A DNA stretch of 64,000 nt from Myxococcus stipitatus (GCF_038561935.1 NZ_CP102770.1:8308001-8372000); one strand, 5' to 3'. Shown: positions 38,280 through 47,888, counted from the first letter of the stretch. Numbers and translations are program-made. The notes: generated by a model not told the origin, from the letters alone.

Positions 38280-39143
38280 TCAGGCGCCACGCAAGTCGGC
38301 GCCCTTGGGCACCGGCAGCTTCTCGCCTCGCGCAATCGCCGCGACGATGCGCGCCAGCTTCTCCACGCCGTCGGACAGCGCCGCGGGCCCCGGCTGGAGG
38401 ATGAGGCTGCTCTTCACCTCGTAGAGCTGGTCGTCCACCACCGCCCGCACCTGGGCCCAGCCCGGCCTCGACGCAATCTTGTCCCGCTTCGCCTTGCGCC
38501 CACACCAGCTCGCGATGACGCCCTCCGGGTCCCGGCGCGCGACCTCCTCCGGCTCGAAGATGCGGCCCTTGGCCCCCTGCGAGGCGCGCGACTCCCGGCA
38601 GATGTCCTCGCCGCCCACCACCTCCACCAGCTCCGAGCACCAGCGGATGCCGGAGATGAGCGGCTCATGCCACTCCTCGAAGAAGATGCGCGGCCTGCGC
38701 GGCAGCGACTGCGCCGCGTCCGAGTGCCGCTCCAGGTTCGCCGTCAGCTCGTCGGCCAGCGTCTCCGCCGCCTCCGCGCGCCCCACCAGCGCCCCAATCA
38801 ACCGCACCGTCTGGAGGATTTCCGCCAGCGAGCGCTGGTTGAACAGGTACACGGGCACGCCCCGCTTGCACAGCTCGCGGCCCAGGTCCGCCTGCAGGTC
38901 GGAGAAGCCCAGGACCAGATCCGGCTTCAGCTCCAGGATGCGCTCGAAGTTCGCGTCCAGGAACGATGACACGCGAGGCTTCTTGCGCGCTTCGGGCGGC
39001 CGCACCGTGAAGCCCGACACCCCCACCACCAGCTCCCCCGCCCCGATGCGGTAGAGCACCTCCGTCGTCTCCTCCGTCATGCACACCACCCGGCGGGGGT
39101 ACGGTGGCGCGGAGGAAAGCAACTCGGTCAGGTGGACGTTCAT
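38280..39143 (-). CDS. BtuF-like cobalamin/siderophore-binding protein without signal peptide
   Basis: 287 residues. Type III periplasmic-binding fold: RVVCMTEETTEVLYRIGAGELVVGVS at the front, KPDLVLGFSDLQ, and the C-terminal half with EEWHEPLISGIRW and VEVVGGEDI. Similar to BtuF and Fe-siderophore binding proteins. There is no signal peptide in the called protein nor in the upstream open frame to 39359, so it looks cytoplasmic. No ABC permease or ATPase is adjacent. ATG at 39143. It may be a stand-alone cobalamin or corrinoid binder; ligand not shown. Confidence 0.75.
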   Translation of the reverse strand: MNVHLTELLSSAPPYPRRVVCMTEETTEVLYRIGAGELVVGVSGFTVRPPEARKKPRVSSFLDANFERILELKPDLVLGFSDLQADLGRELCKRGVPVYLFNQRSLAEILQTVRLIGALVGRAEAAETLADELTANLERHSDAAQSLPRRPRIFFEEWHEPLISGIRWCSELVEVVGGEDICRESRASQGAKGRIFEPEEVARRDPEGVIASWCGRKAKRDKIASRPGWAQVRAVVDDQLYEVKSSLILQPGPAALSDGVEKLARIVAAIARGEKLPVPKGADLRGA

Positions 39144-39457
39144 GCCGCGCACCCTAACCCGCGCCCCCCACCTCAGGCCCGACTCATGAGGTGCTCCGCG
39201 CGCCCATGTTCTCCCTCGGGCGAAGGCCCGCTCACACTCCGAGTCGCTCACTCCCGAGGCCCCCCGTCCGCGTCGTCGCGGGCCCCGCCTGCTCGCCTGT
39301 CCACTGTTCGACTTTGGGCCTCCCAGGCCGGATTGTCGGCCTTTGATGCACTGCGCCAACCCGGCGGGTTGCTTGGGAGGTGGACGAATCGAGTGTTAGC
39401 ATCCGGGCGCATGTACGACCGGAGTGTCATGTGCCTTCCCGGTCGGCGGGGGCAGAC
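39144..39457. other. 314-bp intergenic region between divergent genes
   Basis: It should hold the promoters for the leftward BtuF-like gene and the rightward kinase operon. I see no convincing hexamer pair, repeat or RNA gene. A frame open from 39380 runs into the kinase but lacks a good start. Confidence 0.5.
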
Positions 39458-41074
39458 ATGATCGAAAGCAACGCCCCGACGAATGGCGCCCCACCCGAGA
39501 TGGTGGACCCGCTCTTGGGCCGGGTCCTCAACGAACGCTTCCGCATCCTGGAGACCCTGGGTGCCGGAGGCATGGGCCGCGTCTACAAGGCCGTGCAGGC
39601 ACCGCTGGACCGTCTCGTCGCGCTGAAGGTCCTCAACCCCCACTACAACGACGAGGGCAAGGACCCGGGCTTCCAGAAGCGCTTCTTCCTGGAGGCCAGC
39701 GTCACCGCGAAGCTGCGCCACCCCAACACCGTCACCGTCATCGACTACGGCAAGACGGAGGACGGCATCTACTACATCGCGATGGAGTACCTGGACGGGC
39801 TCACGCTCAGCCAGCTGCTCACGCAGGTGGGGCCGCTGCCGTGGGCGCGCGCGCTCAACATCACGCAGCAGGTGGCGCGCTCCCTGCGCGAGGCGCACAA
39901 GGTCGGCCTCATCCACCGCGACCTCAAGCCCGCCAACGTCATGGTCCTCAACCAGGAGACGGACCACGACATCGTCAAGGTGCTCGACTTCGGCCTGGTG
40001 AAGTCCTTCATCGGCGAAGCCGACATGCAGGACACGTCGCTCACCCAGGCCGGCATCATCCTGGGCTCGCCGCAGTACATGGCGCCGGAGCAGGCGCGCA
40101 ACATCGCCGACCCGCGCAGCGACGTGTACAGCATGGGCGTGGTGCTCTATCAGATGCTGATGGGCCAGCCGCCCTTCCTCGCCGCGCAGAGCATCGACGT
40201 CATCGTCAAGCACATCAACGAGCCGCCCCCCGCCTTCGGCGCCATCTGGCCCGAGCACGGCTGCCCCGCGGAAGTCGAAGCGCTGGTGATGAAGTGCCTG
40301 GCGAAGCAGCCCGCCGACCGCTACCAGTCCATGGACCATGTGCTGGAGGCCATGCGCCGCATCGCGCATGCCGTGGGCGTCAGCGGCGTCTTCAGCGGTC
40401 CGCGCCTGACGGGCACCGGCAGTGGCCCGCGCAGCGGCCCCATCAACGGCCCCATGGCCTCTGGCGCGCGCTCCGGCCCCAGCACCATGGCGCTGGACAT
40501 CGCCGTCGAGGAGCCCGCCCCGAAGCCCGCGCGCCGCGTCTGGCCGCTGGCCCTCGTCGGTGGCGTGCTGCTCGTGGGGGGCGGTGGAGCGGCGCTGCTC
40601 GCCACCCGGTCCTCCGAGCCCCCGCCCGTGGCCACGGCCCCGGCGGCCTCCGCGCAGAACCCGGCGCGGCCCGCGCCCGCGGACTCCGAAGCCCCCGAGG
40701 CCCCCACCAAGGCCCCGCCGCCCGCGACCGCGCTGGGCTCCGATGGCGACGAGCTGGCGCTGGCGCCGCTCGTGCCGACCAGCGGCCCCACCGTGCGGTT
40801 CGTCATCGACAGCGAGCCGGGTGGCGCGCGCGTGCGCTATCGCGGCAAGGACCTGGGCACCACGCCCGTGAACCTCAAGGTGCCGCAGGAGGAGGATGGC
40901 ACCGCTCGCGCGGAGCTGACCTTCACGCTGGAGGGCTACCAGCCCGCCACGGTGACGGCGGTCGGCTCCGGCAGCGAGAAGTCCTTCCTCCAGAAGCTCA
41001 AGAAGAAGTCGAGTCCTCGGCCCACGCGGCCTGCTTCTGACTCGAACGACAAATTCAAGGACAACCCCTACTAG
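39458..41074 (+). CDS. Transmembrane Ser/Thr protein kinase with C-terminal PEGA domain
   Basis: 538 residues. Kinase domain ~25-300 with all key motifs: Gly loop GAGGMGRVYKAV, VALKVL (Lys), HRDLKPANVM, DFGLVK and APEQ. A Ser/Gly/Pro-rich linker follows, then one membrane helix (WPLALVGGVLLVGGGGAALL, ~355-375), a Pro/Ala spacer, and a PEGA-type domain (VRFVIDSEPGGARVRYRG, ~435-515). A basic tail ends the protein. Kinase is cytoplasmic and PEGA periplasmic. Start ATG at 39458 with GGCGGGGG upstream. The stop TAG shares its last base with the GTG of the next gene, so the two are translationally coupled. Confidence 0.9.
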   Translation: MIESNAPTNGAPPEMVDPLLGRVLNERFRILETLGAGGMGRVYKAVQAPLDRLVALKVLNPHYNDEGKDPGFQKRFFLEASVTAKLRHPNTVTVIDYGKTEDGIYYIAMEYLDGLTLSQLLTQVGPLPWARALNITQQVARSLREAHKVGLIHRDLKPANVMVLNQETDHDIVKVLDFGLVKSFIGEADMQDTSLTQAGIILGSPQYMAPEQARNIADPRSDVYSMGVVLYQMLMGQPPFLAAQSIDVIVKHINEPPPAFGAIWPEHGCPAEVEALVMKCLAKQPADRYQSMDHVLEAMRRIAHAVGVSGVFSGPRLTGTGSGPRSGPINGPMASGARSGPSTMALDIAVEEPAPKPARRVWPLALVGGVLLVGGGGAALLATRSSEPPPVATAPAASAQNPARPAPADSEAPEAPTKAPPPATALGSDGDELALAPLVPTSGPTVRFVIDSEPGGARVRYRGKDLGTTPVNLKVPQEEDGTARAELTFTLEGYQPATVTAVGSGSEKSFLQKLKKKSSPRPTRPASDSNDKFKDNPY

Positions 41075-43584
41075 TGAAACACTCCAAAGCCCTTCATCGA
41101 GTGGGCCTGCTGGCGCTGTGTCTGTGCGCATCGCAGGCCCTGGCGGACGCGCGTCTCGAAGCCCGTCGTCACTTCCGCAACGGCATGAGCCTCATCGCGA
41201 AGAAGGAATACGATGAGGGCGTCGCCGAGCTGGAACAGGCCTACGCCATCAAGCCGCACCCCAACGTCCTCTACAACATCGCCCGCGCCTACCAGGACGC
41301 GGGGCGGACGGAGAAGGCGCTGGATGCGTACCGGCGCTACATGGCCAGCAGCCCCGCGGACGCGGCCTCCGTCGAGGCCACCGTCGCGGCGCTGGAGGAG
41401 AAGCAGCGCGCGCTGGAGGCCGCCGCCGCTCCCGACGACAAGTCCTCGCTGCCCATGCCGCCCCCGCCGGCCAGCGTCCAGTCGCAGCAGCAGCTGGCCA
41501 CGCTCCTGGAGCGGCTGGAGAAGGCCATCGAGCGCGCGGAGTCCGTGCCCGCCTCGGGCAGCGCCGCGCCCTCCACGTACGTGCCCAGCGCGCTGCCCCA
41601 GCTCGGCGAGTCCGCCAGCGCCGACGAGGGCCTGGTGCCCTACGAAGAGCGCGTCGTGACGGCGAGCCGTCGCGCCCAGTCCTCGCTGGAAGCGCCCAAC
41701 GCCACCACCGTCATCACCGCAGAAGACATCCGCCTGTCGGGCGCGCAGACGCTGCCGGAGCTGCTGCGGCGCGTGCCTGGCGCGGACGTCATGTCGCTGG
41801 GTGTCGGCAGCGCCAACGTGTCGCTGCGCGGCTTCAACCAGCGCATCGCCAACAAGGTGCTCGTGCTGGTGGACGGCCGCACCGAGTACCAGGACTTCCT
41901 CGGCCTGACGCTGTGGTCCGCCATCCCCATCGGGCTGGATGAAATCGAGCGCATCGAGGTCATCCGCGGCCCGGGCAGCGCGCTGTACGGCGCCAACGCC
42001 ATGCTGGGCGTCATCAACATCATCACCCAGGCTCCGGGCTCCGGCCCCCGCGCGCGCTTCAACGTCACCGGTGGCACCGGCAACAGCGTGGCGGGCTCGT
42101 TCCTCAGCCACGGCAACGCGGGCGCGCTGCGCTACCGCGCGTCGGTGGCGTACTCGCAGGCGGACAAGTTCAGCCGCGACTACGGCAGCAACCGCCCGGA
42201 CATCGTGCTCAGGGACCCGGACCCGGACATCGGCGTGCGCGGCGCGCGCGGCACGCTGTCCGCCGTCTACACCTTCTCCGAGGACAAGCAGGTGGGCCTG
42301 TCCGGCGGGGCGTACCGCTTCAACACGGAAATCTATCCGCTGGGCCTGCTGCGCAACTACTACATGGACGGCCTCACCGCGTACGCCAAGGGCGACGTGG
42401 AGCTGGGCCCCCTCAAGCTGAAGACGTTCTGGAACCACATCTCCGGCAACGCCGGGCCGCAGTACGAGCCCATCGGTCAGCGCTCGCTGGCGCTGGAGTT
42501 GAGCTCCAACCTCTTCAACGCGGAGCTGCTCTTCGCGCGCTCGTTCCAGCTGGCGGGTGAGCACCAGCTCAACGTGGGCGTGGAGGGCCGCCTCAAGCGC
42601 GTGGCCTGGAACTACCTGGGCGCGCTGCGCGAGGAGATTCACGCCGCCGCCTTCGTGCAGGACGAGTGGCGTCTGGCCGAGCCCCTCAGCCTGGTGGCCA
42701 GCTACCGCGTGGACCGGCACCCGCTGCTCGACAACGGCACGCCGGGCCTGGCGCACTCGCCTCGCGTGTCCGCGCTGTTCCGTCCGTGGGAAGGCCACGC
42801 GTTCCGCATCAGCGCGGCCTCCGCCTTCCGCGAGCCCACCTTCCTGGAGAGCTACACGCGCCTGCTCGTCCCCGTGCAGGGCGTCCCCGGCGCCAGCGGA
42901 TTGACCACCGGCAACACGTCGCTGCGCCCCGAGCGCCTCACCGCCTTCGAGCTCGGCTGGCGCGGCGAATTCGCCGAGGTCGGCATGGACTGGGATGTGG
43001 CCCTCTACCAGAACCGGGTGAAGGACCTCATCGCCCTGTCCAACTTCGAGCGCCTGCCGCCGGGTGAGTCGTACGACCCGGCCACCGGCAACTACCTCAT
43101 CGGCCGCTCGCGCTTCGTGAACGAGGACTCCATCTACACCGCGCGCGGCGCGGAGGCCGGCATCACCCTGGCCCCCATCGACGGCCTGGGCGTCAAGGCC
43201 AGCTTCGCCTTCCAGACCATCTCCTCCGACCTGGAGGACAAGGAGGAGTGCGGCCCGTGCAGCCAGGCGCCGCAGCTCAAGCTCTTCGGCGGCGTCACCT
43301 ACCGCACGCAGACCGACCTGGAGTTCGGCGTGGACGTGGCCTTCACCTCCTCCACCACGTGGATCGAGCGTGAGCCCACGGCCTCGGACCCCACCCGCAT
43401 CGAGCTCAACTCCAACCCGCTGGGCGCCTACACCATCATCAACGCGCGCGTGGGCTACACGGCCGTGAAGGACGTGGTGGAGGTCGCGCTGACGGGCAGC
43501 CAGCTGGGCGGTGCCCACTCTCAACATCCCTTTGGCAACCGCATCGAGCGGCGCGTCTACGCGACGCTGACGGTGACTCCATGA
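41074..43584 (+). CDS. TonB-dependent receptor with N-terminal TPR module
   Basis: 836 residues. Signal peptide (ALCLCASQALA), then a TPR-like region (~30-115; YDEGVAELEQAYAIKP, NVLYNIARAYQDAGR), a Pro/Gln-rich linker, a plug domain (~190-325; EERVVTASRR as TonB box region, LPELLRRVPG, IERIEVIRGPGSALYG) and a beta-barrel to the end. TonB receptors import iron complexes, vitamins or sugars using inner-membrane energy; the TPR front is unusual. It ends in LTVTP rather than an aromatic residue. GTG start overlapping the kinase stop by one base; stop overlaps the next ATG as ATGA. Confidence 0.9.
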   Translation: MKHSKALHRVGLLALCLCASQALADARLEARRHFRNGMSLIAKKEYDEGVAELEQAYAIKPHPNVLYNIARAYQDAGRTEKALDAYRRYMASSPADAASVEATVAALEEKQRALEAAAAPDDKSSLPMPPPPASVQSQQQLATLLERLEKAIERAESVPASGSAAPSTYVPSALPQLGESASADEGLVPYEERVVTASRRAQSSLEAPNATTVITAEDIRLSGAQTLPELLRRVPGADVMSLGVGSANVSLRGFNQRIANKVLVLVDGRTEYQDFLGLTLWSAIPIGLDEIERIEVIRGPGSALYGANAMLGVINIITQAPGSGPRARFNVTGGTGNSVAGSFLSHGNAGALRYRASVAYSQADKFSRDYGSNRPDIVLRDPDPDIGVRGARGTLSAVYTFSEDKQVGLSGGAYRFNTEIYPLGLLRNYYMDGLTAYAKGDVELGPLKLKTFWNHISGNAGPQYEPIGQRSLALELSSNLFNAELLFARSFQLAGEHQLNVGVEGRLKRVAWNYLGALREEIHAAAFVQDEWRLAEPLSLVASYRVDRHPLLDNGTPGLAHSPRVSALFRPWEGHAFRISAASAFREPTFLESYTRLLVPVQGVPGASGLTTGNTSLRPERLTAFELGWRGEFAEVGMDWDVALYQNRVKDLIALSNFERLPPGESYDPATGNYLIGRSRFVNEDSIYTARGAEAGITLAPIDGLGVKASFAFQTISSDLEDKEECGPCSQAPQLKLFGGVTYRTQTDLEFGVDVAFTSSTTWIEREPTASDPTRIELNSNPLGAYTIINARVGYTAVKDVVEVALTGSQLGGAHSQHPFGNRIERRVYATLTVTP

Positions 43585-44822
43585 GCCTCTCCTCGTCCTC
43601 ATCCTGGAAGAAGTCGCTGGGAGGCGCCCTCGCCGCGTCCCTGCTCGTCGCCACCGGCTGCGAGTCCCCCGAGGTGGTCCCCACCGCGGACAAGCAGCAG
43701 GGCATCCAGACCTCTCGCATCGAGGGCACCCTCGTGGTGCAGGCGCGCACGCGCGGCAACGCGGTGGTGTTCCTCTACGATGCGGACCGGCCTCCGCCGC
43801 CGCAGGGCACCGGCCGCCCCATCGCCTTCACCATCGTCCCCGCCGAGCAGCTCTTCGGCCCGGCGCTCGCCTCCGACTCGCCCGGTCCGTTCACCGCGCC
43901 CTTCGCGTTCAGCCTCGTGGCCAAGGGGCGCTACACGATTCGCGGCTTCATCGACGTGGACACCTGCCGCAACAGCGGCGCGCAGCCCTGCCACTTCTCG
44001 GACTTCAACCCCTGGTACGGCGTCACCAGTGAGCCCAACCTGGGTGACATCGGCGGTGCCGCGGTGGACCTCGGCGCCACGCCGCCCCGGCCCCTCACGC
44101 TGGAGGTCGCCGAGGACAAGGAGGGGCGCCTCCACGCCCTCACCAACGTCACGGTGAGCTTCTCCCAGGCCACCTCGCAGGTCCCCTTCGACCGGCCCTC
44201 GTTCCAGGTCTCGGTCCAAGGAGGCGGCGACGCCACCATCACCCCGGGCTCGCAGGGCAAGGTGCTCCGGCTGACGCCCCAGCAGTTCGAGAACGTGGGC
44301 CCCGTGGACCAGCGCGGCAAGGCGTTCCTGGTCAGCTACGTGGACCCGGCCCGCGCCGCGCAGCAGGAGGAGAAGCAGCGCGAGGTGTGGCCCCGCGTCG
44401 TCGTGCGCAAGCTGGCCGAGCCCACCGGGCTCCTGGAGGACAACGACCTGGACCGCAACGGCGTGCTCGACGCCAACGGCACCGACTACACGGGCGATGG
44501 CCGCCCGGACCTGGTCGTGCTCCGCGCGGGCATCATCACGGACGCGCTCATCCCCCTGCTCACCGACACCGACGGCAAGCCGCGCACGACGCCCGTGCCC
44601 GTGGCGGAGCTGACGGTCGGCGTGACGCCCATGGCCCTGGACGCCAGCAATCCCGCCGCGCCTGTCCCGCTGGCGGAGCTGCCCAAGGGGCGCTACTCGG
44701 TGGTGTTGATCCAATCCACCGGGCAGACCTGGCGCGTCCCCAACGAGCTGTCACCCACGATTGCACCGGTCCTGGGCACGCAGGGCGTGGAGAGCCAGGC
44801 CTTCGTGCTCGAGGTGCCCTGA
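43581..44822 (+). CDS. Putative lipoprotein, partner of the TPR-TonB receptor
   Basis: 413 residues. Lipoprotein signal with lipobox ending VATGC (Cys27). The rest looks beta-rich, with Ig/transthyretin-like features: KGRYTIRGFIDVDTC and a Ca-binding-like DLDRNGVLDANG segment near residue 295. Two Cys near 132-139 may form a disulfide. I do not recognise the family. It may sit on the outer membrane as a surface or periplasmic partner of the receptor, as SusD-like or other accessory lipoproteins do. The ATG overlaps the receptor stop by 4 bp. Confidence 0.75.
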   Translation: MSLSSSSSWKKSLGGALAASLLVATGCESPEVVPTADKQQGIQTSRIEGTLVVQARTRGNAVVFLYDADRPPPPQGTGRPIAFTIVPAEQLFGPALASDSPGPFTAPFAFSLVAKGRYTIRGFIDVDTCRNSGAQPCHFSDFNPWYGVTSEPNLGDIGGAAVDLGATPPRPLTLEVAEDKEGRLHALTNVTVSFSQATSQVPFDRPSFQVSVQGGGDATITPGSQGKVLRLTPQQFENVGPVDQRGKAFLVSYVDPARAAQQEEKQREVWPRVVVRKLAEPTGLLEDNDLDRNGVLDANGTDYTGDGRPDLVVLRAGIITDALIPLLTDTDGKPRTTPVPVAELTVGVTPMALDASNPAAPVPLAELPKGRYSVVLIQSTGQTWRVPNELSPTIAPVLGTQGVESQAFVLEVP

Positions 44823-44888
44823 GGCACTTCACGTCGGGTGGGGTGTGAGGCGCCCCACACTCGGAAAAACGAGAGGAAGGACGGTGCT

Positions 44889-44917
44889 TTGACTTCGGCA
44901 TGTCCTTCCGTCAACAT
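44889..44917 (+). promoter_or_regulatory. Candidate sigma-70-type promoter for the orphan receiver gene
   Basis: TTGACT (5/6) at 44889-44894 and CAACAT (3/6) at 44912-44917 with a 17-base spacer. Transcription would begin near 44924, at the start of the palindrome. Confidence 0.4.
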
Positions 44918-44923
44918 GCCCAG

Positions 44924-44939
44924 GTCTCCCCGGGGAGAC
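44924..44939. promoter_or_regulatory. 16-bp perfect palindrome before the receiver gene
   Basis: GTCTCCCC-GGGGAGAC has no spacer and lies at the predicted transcription start, 24 bases before the ATG at 44964. It could be a repressor operator or a leader element. GGCATG (44897) and CATGCC (44915) flank the spacer as a second inverted repeat. Confidence 0.4.
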
Positions 44940-44963
44940 AGCCCCACAGAGGTTGATGATCCG

Positions 44964-45446
44964 ATGAAGGCCGGCACCCTTCCCTCCCCAGAGCCCGTCC
45001 CCAACCGCACCACGACGGACCCGGCGCGCCCTGTGGGAAGCCGGCCGGCGGCGGGCACCGCGGGTCAGCGGGTCCTGCTGGTGGACGACAGCCGCTCCAT
45101 CCGGACGCTGCTGAAAATCTACCTCATGGCTCGCAACTTCGAGTTCCTCGAGGCGGAATCCGCCGAGGAGGGCCTGAAGGTGGCCGAGGCGGAGAGCATC
45201 GACCTCATTCTCACCGACTTCCACATGGACGGGATGAACGGGGCCGACTTCGCCGCGCAGATTCGGGCCAACACCAACCCGAAGCTGGCCAAGGTCCCCA
45301 TCCTCATGATGACGGGTGACCCGAACGTGGCGGAGGTCCGCGCCCTGGGTCAGAAGGCCGGCATCAGCGCCTTCGTCCGCAAGCCGGTGAGCTGCGCGCA
45401 GCTCATGACGCTCGTGGACACCATCCTCCCGCTGCCGCGTAAGTAG
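44964..45446 (+). CDS. Single-domain response regulator with disordered N-tail
   Basis: 160 residues. A ~34-residue Pro/Thr-rich tail precedes a receiver with D41/D42, acceptor D85 (LILTDFHMDGMNG), Thr in MMTGD, and Lys in FVRKPVSCAQL. No output domain. It resembles the CheY-like receiver at 23645-24040 (shared KIYLM helix and KPVS loop), so the two may be paralogues. Start ATG at 44964 with AGAGG upstream; an ATG at 44916 lies before the palindrome and lacks a ribosome site. It has its own promoter candidate, separate from the preceding lipoprotein gene. Confidence 0.88.
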   Translation: MKAGTLPSPEPVPNRTTTDPARPVGSRPAAGTAGQRVLLVDDSRSIRTLLKIYLMARNFEFLEAESAEEGLKVAEAESIDLILTDFHMDGMNGADFAAQIRANTNPKLAKVPILMMTGDPNVAEVRALGQKAGISAFVRKPVSCAQLMTLVDTILPLPRK

Positions 45447-45468
45447 TTCCCAGCGGGTCTGCTTCCCC

Positions 45469-46095
45469 TCACGCCGGGTTCCGGGCCGCCGCAGCGGCGC
45501 GGGCCCGGCGTTTTCGCATCGCCTCCCCCACCCGCAAGGCGAACAGCACGGCCAGCACCGCGCCGTAGAGCATGGGCTCGGTGAGGTCCTTCTTCACGCG
45601 CCACGCGAAGTGCACCACGCCCAGCACCCCGGCCACGTAGGCCAGCCGGTGCAGGCGCTGCCAGCGGGGAAAGCCCAGGCGCCGCACCCACGCGTTCGTC
45701 GAGGTGACGGCCAGCGGCACCATCGCCATCAGCGCGGCGAAGCCCACGAAGATGAACGGCCGCTCGCCCAGCGACTCCAGCAGCGCGGACCCGGAGAGGC
45801 CCTGGTCCAGCACGACATACGTGAGGGCGTGCGCGGACGCATACGTGAAGGCGAGCAGTCCCAGCGTGCGCCGCACGCGCGCGGGCCACGTCCACCCGGT
45901 GACGAAGCGCAGCGGCGTACACGCCAGCGACGCCACCAGCAGCACCAGCGCGCTGAGGCCCGTGTAGTTGAGCGCGGCCTCGATGGCGTTGGAGCCCAGC
46001 CCGCCGAGAGGCCCCTGCACGGCCAAGGACACCAGCGGCACGAGGCCGCCCACGGTGACAGCGGGATTGAGCCAGGGGTGGGGAGCGGAGGCCAT
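45469..46095 (-). CDS. msrQ: MsrQ, haem-binding membrane subunit of methionine-sulfoxide reductase
   Basis: 208 residues with about six membrane helices and the ferric-reductase-like core: YASAHALTYVVLDQ and HRLAYVAGVLGVVHFAW hold the haem-ligand histidines. MsrQ passes electrons from the quinone pool or flavin to MsrP in the periplasm. It starts 3 bp after the msrP stop, the usual msrPQ pairing. A basic Arg/Ala-rich tail ends the protein. Confidence 0.92.
   Translation of the reverse strand: MASAPHPWLNPAVTVGGLVPLVSLAVQGPLGGLGSNAIEAALNYTGLSALVLLVASLACTPLRFVTGWTWPARVRRTLGLLAFTYASAHALTYVVLDQGLSGSALLESLGERPFIFVGFAALMAMVPLAVTSTNAWVRRLGFPRWQRLHRLAYVAGVLGVVHFAWRVKKDLTEPMLYGAVLAVLFALRVGEAMRKRRARAAAAARNPA
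45472..45514 (+). terminator. Hairpin terminator for the receiver gene, inside msrQ 3' end
   Basis: Outer stem CGCCGGG (45472-45478) / CCCGGCG (45504-45510) with an inner GCCGC/GCGGC stem, followed by TTTTCG, 26 bases after the receiver stop on the plus strand. It overlaps the end of the convergent msrQ coding region. Confidence 0.45.
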
Positions 46096-46098
46096 GGG

Positions 46099-47079
<981 letters not shown>

Positions 47080-47111
47080 GCCCCATCATAACGGCCGGGG
47101 CCTCGCCGGCG

Positions 47112-47888
47112 TCACATCGCGTCGCGGGCCGACACCGCGCGCGCCGCCTGCTCGGTGCGCGAGTCCTTGAGCCGCCACAGCCGCCACCAGGGCGTGCCTG
47201 GGGACTGGTGGTGCTCCCAGTGGTAGCCGAAGAAGAAGCACGACAGCATCGCCCACAGGTGGTTGCGCGGCAGGGTGCGCGCGTGGTGGGGCGCCATGTC
47301 CGGCGTGTCCGGGCGCCGGTGCGGCAGGTACGTGCCGAAGTAGAAGAGCTGCAGCGTGCCGAGCACCGCGGGCAGCACCCAGAACAGCAGCACGCGCGGC
47401 TGGGACACGCCCAGGTAGACGAGGATGTTGAACTTGGCCGCCATCACCCCCAGCTGCGGCAGCGTGGTGTAGCGGACCATGAAGGTGCCCAGCCACGGCC
47501 AGAACGACTGGGTGCGCGAGGAGAAGTCCGGGTCCGTCTCCCCCGTGGGGTGCTCATGGTGGGCACGGTGGTTGAGCACCAGCCGGCGGTACGACAGGCC
47601 CGCGAAGAGGAAGCAGGCGATGGTGCCCACCACCTCGTTCACCCAGGCCGGGCGGGCCACCGTGCCGTGCATGGCGTCGTGGCCGGTGATGAAGAGCCCC
47701 GTGCACAGCCAGGCTTGGAAGACGACGTGCAGCCAGGTGAGCGGAGCGTCCCAGGCCCACCCGGGCGAGGTCAGCAGCCACGCCAGATGACCGCCCCACG
47801 CGCCCACGATGACGAGCGCGACGAGGACACCCCAAGGCCCCAGCGGGGCCGCGCGGTATGGCACCGGAGTCTCCATCTCTCCTGACAC
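47112..47888 (-). CDS. Fatty-acid desaturase fold, CrtW-like carotene ketolase
   Basis: 258 residues with about four to six hydrophobic segments and three His boxes: HDAMHG, HRAHHEH and HWEHH, which ligate a di-iron centre. The context GLFITGHDAMHGTV and YHWEHHQSPGTPWWRLW resembles beta-carotene ketolase CrtW more than fatty-acid desaturases, but both share this fold. It would add a keto group to a carotenoid ring, or desaturate or hydroxylate a lipid. GTG start. It may be the first gene of a unit with msrP-msrQ (32-bp gap). Confidence 0.7.
   Translation of the reverse strand: MSGEMETPVPYRAAPLGPWGVLVALVIVGAWGGHLAWLLTSPGWAWDAPLTWLHVVFQAWLCTGLFITGHDAMHGTVARPAWVNEVVGTIACFLFAGLSYRRLVLNHRAHHEHPTGETDPDFSSRTQSFWPWLGTFMVRYTTLPQLGVMAAKFNILVYLGVSQPRVLLFWVLPAVLGTLQLFYFGTYLPHRRPDTPDMAPHHARTLPRNHLWAMLSCFFFGYHWEHHQSPGTPWWRLWRLKDSRTEQAARAVSARDAM

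Noticed and set aside
41071-43602. 843-residue minus-strand frame
   Set aside because: Antisense shadow of the TonB receptor gene, which has clear signal, plug and barrel motifs on the other strand.
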